64,000 nt of DNA from Trichomonas vaginalis G3 (Eukaryota > Parabasalia > Trichomonadida > Trichomonadidae): NCBI RefSeq assembly GCF_026262505.1, contig NC_067206.1, positions 31,573,896 through 31,637,895 on the forward strand, read 5' to 3'. The notes under the pieces are model-generated. The model made no database searches and was not told where the DNA came from. It was given only the letters and a program-made list of their open reading frames with translations. The translations under genes and the position numbers were made by a program. Below are positions 60,671 through 64,000 of this stretch, piece after piece. Each line of letters starts with the position of its first letter. The stretch's first letter is position 1.

Positions 60671-60802
60671 TTACGAGTACATATGCTGAACATTTGCTGG
60701 TATTGGTTCATCTTCATATTCTCTGTACCTTTCTGCCACGTCAAATAAGTAAATGACACAATGGAAAAAACCTAAAACAAGTAGTCCTATTTCAAACCAC
60801 AT
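60671..60802 (-). CDS. 43-aa single-pass membrane protein (Maverick B)
   Basis: Begins MWFEIGLLVLGFFHCVIYLF: one hydrophobic helix, then an acidic cytosolic-type tail (ERYREYEDEPIPANVQHMYS). It overlaps the 3' end of the methyltransferase gene by 16 bp on the same strand and has leader TTATTGGTAAGTAAATG. Small membrane proteins of this kind are common near virion genes. Confidence 0.5.
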   Translation of the reverse strand: MWFEIGLLVLGFFHCVIYLFDVAERYREYEDEPIPANVQHMYS

Positions 60803-61605
60803 TTACTTACCAATAAAATTTCTTTGTTGTGACACTTTCTCCAGTTTATAGGACCTCTCTCATATTCTATCTTATCGTATCTAAACTCATAGTCATGTAT
60901 GTCCTCTAACCATCTCATGACACTTTCCAAACCACTTTTATCGGATGTAAAGTAAAAGCATGGATGGTTATGTAAAACGTCTAAAGTTTCTAAAGAGTCT
61001 CTCAAAGTCCAGTCTACTTGGTATTGAAAATCCCATGTGTTATAGAACGGCGGGTCCACTATAAAGAAAACATTTTCCTTGTCTTTATATTTTTCATACA
61101 ACTCTGTCCAATGACATCTCACAAACTCTATACCCTCAATATATTTTTCTATGTTCTCTTTGAAAACATTTGTATAGTTAAGATATAAAACTTTTGACAT
61201 AAGTGTTTCAATGTCATGAACTCTTATAGCACCACTATATAATAGTCTAGCAGATATACTATCCCAGTCAATATACTCTGCCTTTTTCAAAACCTCTCTG
61301 ACAGTATTTTTCTTATCTAATGGTATACGTTCCATCTTACCTATAGGTATCTTTTCTTTTAACTCTTTCAATATTTTGTTTGTGTCTGGTATATGTTTGA
61401 GACGGTTCATATAGTTGTCGAAGTCATTGCATATAATCTTTGAGTCAGGAAATATTGTATGGCACAAATGAGATATATAGAAACTTCCACCGAACAAGTC
61501 TACAAATGTTAGACCATTCGGTAGTTTCTTAAGTTCTCTCAATAGAATATCTTTACATCTACTCTTATTTCCAAAGAAGGGTAACGGTGGTTTTGTAAAA
61601 TTCAT
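60787..61605 (-). CDS. D12-class DNA adenine-N6 methyltransferase (Maverick B, intact)
   Basis: 272 residues. The start MNFTKPPLPFFGNKSR is preferred over an upstream in-frame ATG because it follows ATTTTTATTGTATATAAAATG. Family motifs: PFFGNKSRCKDIL (the FxGxK SAM region), FVDLFGGSFYIS (DxFxG) and FFIVDPPFYNTWDF (catalytic DPPY/F). D12 (Dam-like) enzymes methylate adenine in short DNA sites. It is the last gene before the right TIR. It could mark element DNA for replication, packaging or protection from a nuclease. No partner restriction enzyme is seen. Confidence 0.85.
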   Translation of the reverse strand: MNFTKPPLPFFGNKSRCKDILLRELKKLPNGLTFVDLFGGSFYISHLCHTIFPDSKIICNDFDNYMNRLKHIPDTNKILKELKEKIPIGKMERIPLDKKNTVREVLKKAEYIDWDSISARLLYSGAIRVHDIETLMSKVLYLNYTNVFKENIEKYIEGIEFVRCHWTELYEKYKDKENVFFIVDPPFYNTWDFQYQVDWTLRDSLETLDVLHNHPCFYFTSDKSGLESVMRWLEDIHDYEFRYDKIEYERGPINWRKCHNKEILLVSKCGLK

Positions 61606-61659
61606 TTTATATACAATAAAAATGTTTTTTCCTGAAAAGTGACAGAAAAGTGACAAAAC

Positions 61660-61918
61660 ATGTACGAAGAAGTCTTGAAAATTCAAGAGGGTAGAAAAGA
61701 GGTTAGAAAAGAGGTTATATCTAACCTTCTACCCTAAACATTATTTTTGTCTGATTTTACGAAGAAGTCTTGACAAAACATGAAAACATATATAATTTGT
61801 GAAAAGCTCCTGGAAGACCCGTATATAAGAACTTCATTTATACTAAACATCTTCAGGGCTAGAAGGCACGAAGTGCCTGGAAGCCCCACTACCTTTTTTT
61901 TTTTTTTTTTTTTTTTTT
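61660..61918 (-). repeat. Right terminal inverted repeat of Maverick B
   Basis: One palindrome unit (GGTTATATCTAACC type, 61676-61745), one TACGAAGAAGTCTTGACAAA unit, the GTGAAAAGCTCCTGGAAGAC segment, and the tip with its nested palindrome ending GCCCCACTACC. Then 25-27 T residues, followed by the TTCGTA duplication (61919-61924). Reverse complement of 36827-37415 apart from the local expansions there. Confidence 0.92.
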
Positions 61919-62170
61919 TTCGTATTTTAAGATAACTATACTTTTAGAAGCTGTTTTTATTTTTTTCACCGGGATTTTATTAATTTAATTCTTTCAAAAT
62001 TTGAATCTTATTGTATATCACCGGACTATGATCATAATAGAGTTGCAATCTCTAATTATAGCCACATTAGTACTCGTGGGTCGATATATCATGGGAGATA
62101 CAAAATTATTTGAATTTTCTTTTATTTTTTTAAAAAATATTAAAAAAAGTAAATAAATAACAACACAGCA

Positions 62171-63895
62171 TCACTTTTCGTAAAATGCTTTAATCCTAGT
62201 CCTTTTTCCCCTTAATTTTTCAATCTCTCCCAGGTTGAAATTTATTCCGGGAATTTTTAAAGATGCTTGGTCAACATAAAATTTCATTAAATTTTCCACA
62301 GGAGTCATAAACTCTGAACATTTGAAGCGAGCATGAACTGCATCATTCAAATTTTTAAGAAGAATTTTGTTCGAAAAGTGGTTCAATACGGCGATTACAT
62401 GAATACAAGGTAATCCGTATAATTCGATGTGCTTACATGTGCATGAATATTGTGAATCTGACATAATTTTTACGCAATATGTATAGCGACCAAAAGTTGC
62501 ATAATATAATTCTTGAATTGGATCATATAATACCGAGCTAAACATATCTGAATGTTTCAAAGTTTCATTTAGATTTTTGATAATATTATCTGATTTAAAA
62601 TCACCTGTTAAAACATTTTTAACAAGATTGAATTCATGTTCAATGAGACGGATAATTAGTTCGGCGGGTTCATATGTATCCCATTTATCTTTAATTTCGG
62701 CATTAAGGGATTCAATAAGAGATGTTGTGAGTATGCCAGCGGTGTAGTCAGCGAATCCTTCAAATGGGTTAATACTATCTAAGTACTTAAAGAGATCCTG
62801 ATTATTTTCGCGGTTTGGATATTCCTCTTGTAAACGAGTTTCTAACTTTTTAATCAAGTCAATTCGTTTTTGAGGATGGTCTGCGTAAGCGACTTCAACA
62901 ATTTCGGAATAGACATTGATGTATTCCCTTTTTGTTGCAAAATGACGTAAGCAAAATTTATGATCGCAAGAAAAGCCTGATTCTCTAACAGCAGCTATAA
63001 TTGCCGGACCTTGATCGGAATAAATATTCTTGAATCTGCTTGGTGGAATAAAAGATTTCAATTTAGTGAGCATATCCTTAATTGTTATCGTATTTTCACT
63101 AACAGACCATGCAAATGCAATAGGGATAAGTCTATTATTTGGTGCAGGTGTACCAATAATGAGTAAGTTTCCTTTTTTAATACAAAATAAAAAACGTTCC
63201 ATCAATTTGAATTATTCCGCAAAAAGCTTGTGTTTGCATGTAAAAATGAGTTATTGGAGGAATTACAATAAATGAATAAATTTGAAAGTCTTTTGAATTT
63301 TCAGGTAATTCATCACCTTTCTTAAATGTATGCAATTCAATTTCATTGTTAACTTCTTTAACTAAAATCATTTCGCAGAATCCTTGTTCGATTTTGTTTA
63401 TGATTGAAAAAATTGTTGAGAAATAATTGTAAGATTGAATTCTATCCCCTTTGTGGTTCCTTTAAGTTTATTTACTATATTATGGAACATCGTATAAGTT
63501 GCATTGGGAATATTCAATTCTTTTGCAAAAATTTCTTTGCATTGAGGAACATTATCAGAATTTGCTAATTCATAGACTTTTTTTCCTGCTTGCAACTTAA
63601 GAATTTTTGGTATATTGTTACTCGGCTTGCATTGCTTTGCTCTATGCTCGTGTTTAATTACTGGAATGAAGAAAAGTTGACCATTTTCATGAGTCTTTAC
63701 AAGCTCCATGCAAAATTGGCAGTTAGGACAACGAAACTTTTTTCCTTGCTCAAAATTTAATGGATAAAAAGAATTATATGAATCTTTTGCAATAAATATA
63801 GCAGCTTCTGTAGGATCTGTAAATTTTAATTTGCTATATCTTTCCTTGAGAATTGGAATTGGGGAATTTTCAGGTATTTCCATTCTATATTTCAA
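62171..63895 (-). pseudogene. MULE transposase, frameshifted
   Basis: N-terminal part (63398-63895): KFRCPNCQFCMEL with downstream His/Cys (HEHRAKQC), a zinc-binding unit. Core: IQIDGTFFILY (first catalytic Asp, about 63190), NIYSDQGPAI (second Asp, about 63015) and SLIESLNAEIK (third, Glu, about 62710). The C terminus has the SWIM finger CTCKHIELYGLPCIH (about 62440). The three parts lie in different frames: one shift near 63190 in an A/T run and another near 63385. Just upstream (63896-64000) the frame NQTISVSIQAIVDEEK ends at a stop, so a further break is likely. Inactive as it stands. Confidence 0.82.
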
Positions 63896-64000
63896 TTTTT
63901 TACGGAATTCAATTCATTTTGAATTAAATCCAGCATATCAGCTCCATCTCCTTTTTCTTCATCAACAATAGCTTGGATGGATACTGATATAGTTTGATTC
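62171..64000 (-). mobile_element. Mutator-like element (MULE), partial
   Basis: A MULE transposase gene on minus with zinc-binding N terminus, DDE core and SWIM finger runs off the right edge. 61925-62170, downstream of it, is AT-rich without genes. No terminal inverted repeat was identified, so the left border is uncertain. T. vaginalis is known to carry many MULEs. Confidence 0.75.

Larger units (their letters stand above)
36827..61918 (+). mobile_element. Maverick B, complete from TIR to TIR
   Basis: About 25.1 kb, bounded by poly-A/poly-T tracts, matching TIRs and a 6-bp target duplication. It carries the full family set: coiled-coil protein, capsid, penton-like protein, helicase, packaging ATPase, PolB (incomplete), integrase, fibre genes and cargo. 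About eight of its genes look broken, one of them by a nested mariner. The near-identical TIR tips and the many intact frames suggest a recent insertion that is now defective. Confidence 0.92.

Overview
ORGANISM. The window looks like the genome of the parabasalid parasite Trichomonas vaginalis. It is AT-rich and made almost entirely of Maverick/Polinton DNA elements: protein-primed PolB, retroviral-type integrase, packaging ATPase, jelly-roll-type capsid protein and long terminal inverted repeats (TIRs). One Maverick carries a mariner of the Tvmar1 type, and a decayed Mutator-like element (MULE) lies at the right edge. That mix is characteristic of T. vaginalis. No host gene, tRNA or rRNA was recognised. 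The species call is inference from family content. LAYOUT. (1) 1-2.4 kb: edge of a diverged Maverick (C) with the start of its polymerase gene and small orphan genes, all on minus. (2) 2521-16643: left half of Maverick A1, from its TIR through the structural genes, SF3 helicase, packaging ATPase and KilA-N genes, stopping at a 100-N assembly gap (16644-16743). (3) 16744-35912: half of Maverick A2 in the opposite orientation, ending in a TIR at 35.9 kb. It repeats the structural block and has PolB plus an island of about nine orphan cargo genes (19.6-23.5 kb). A1 and A2 together mimic a 33-kb palindrome, but are better read as two elements meeting at the gap. (4) 35913-36820: AT-rich DNA without genes. 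(5) 36827-61918: Maverick B, about 25 kb, TIR to TIR, with a 6-bp target duplication (TTCGTA). It carries a 1.3-kb mariner inside its helicase gene. (6) 62171-64000: degenerate MULE. HOW THE GENES WORK TOGETHER. The order in B, read left to right, is: long coiled-coil protein, major capsid protein, 139-aa and 192-aa proteins, penton-like protein, SF3 helicase, 139-aa protein, 149-aa protein, packaging ATPase, KilA-N regulator, cargo genes (Cys-rich protein, second KilA-N gene, HNH nuclease, 286-aa protein), PolB, three small proteins including a membrane-active candidate, integrase, phage-type fibre and collar genes, a 282-aa paralogue, small amphipathic/membrane proteins and a D12 adenine methyltransferase. 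This is a virus-like set of replication, packaging, capsid, attachment and integration functions. Most reading frames of A1 and A2, and about a third of those in B, are disrupted. None of the copies looks fully whole. NOVELTY. The most interesting signals are: (a) a short T5A...TAAAATG start box before most element genes, shared by divergent pairs only 16-18 bp apart; (b) a family of palindromes at the borders of cargo modules whose arms change in concert; (c) KilA-N genes whose DNA-binding core is exchanged between near-identical flanks, with palindromic cassettes shared with an intergenic array; (d) a phage tail-fibre/collar gene pair in a eukaryotic element; (e) the A2 cargo island, with its own base composition and start motif.
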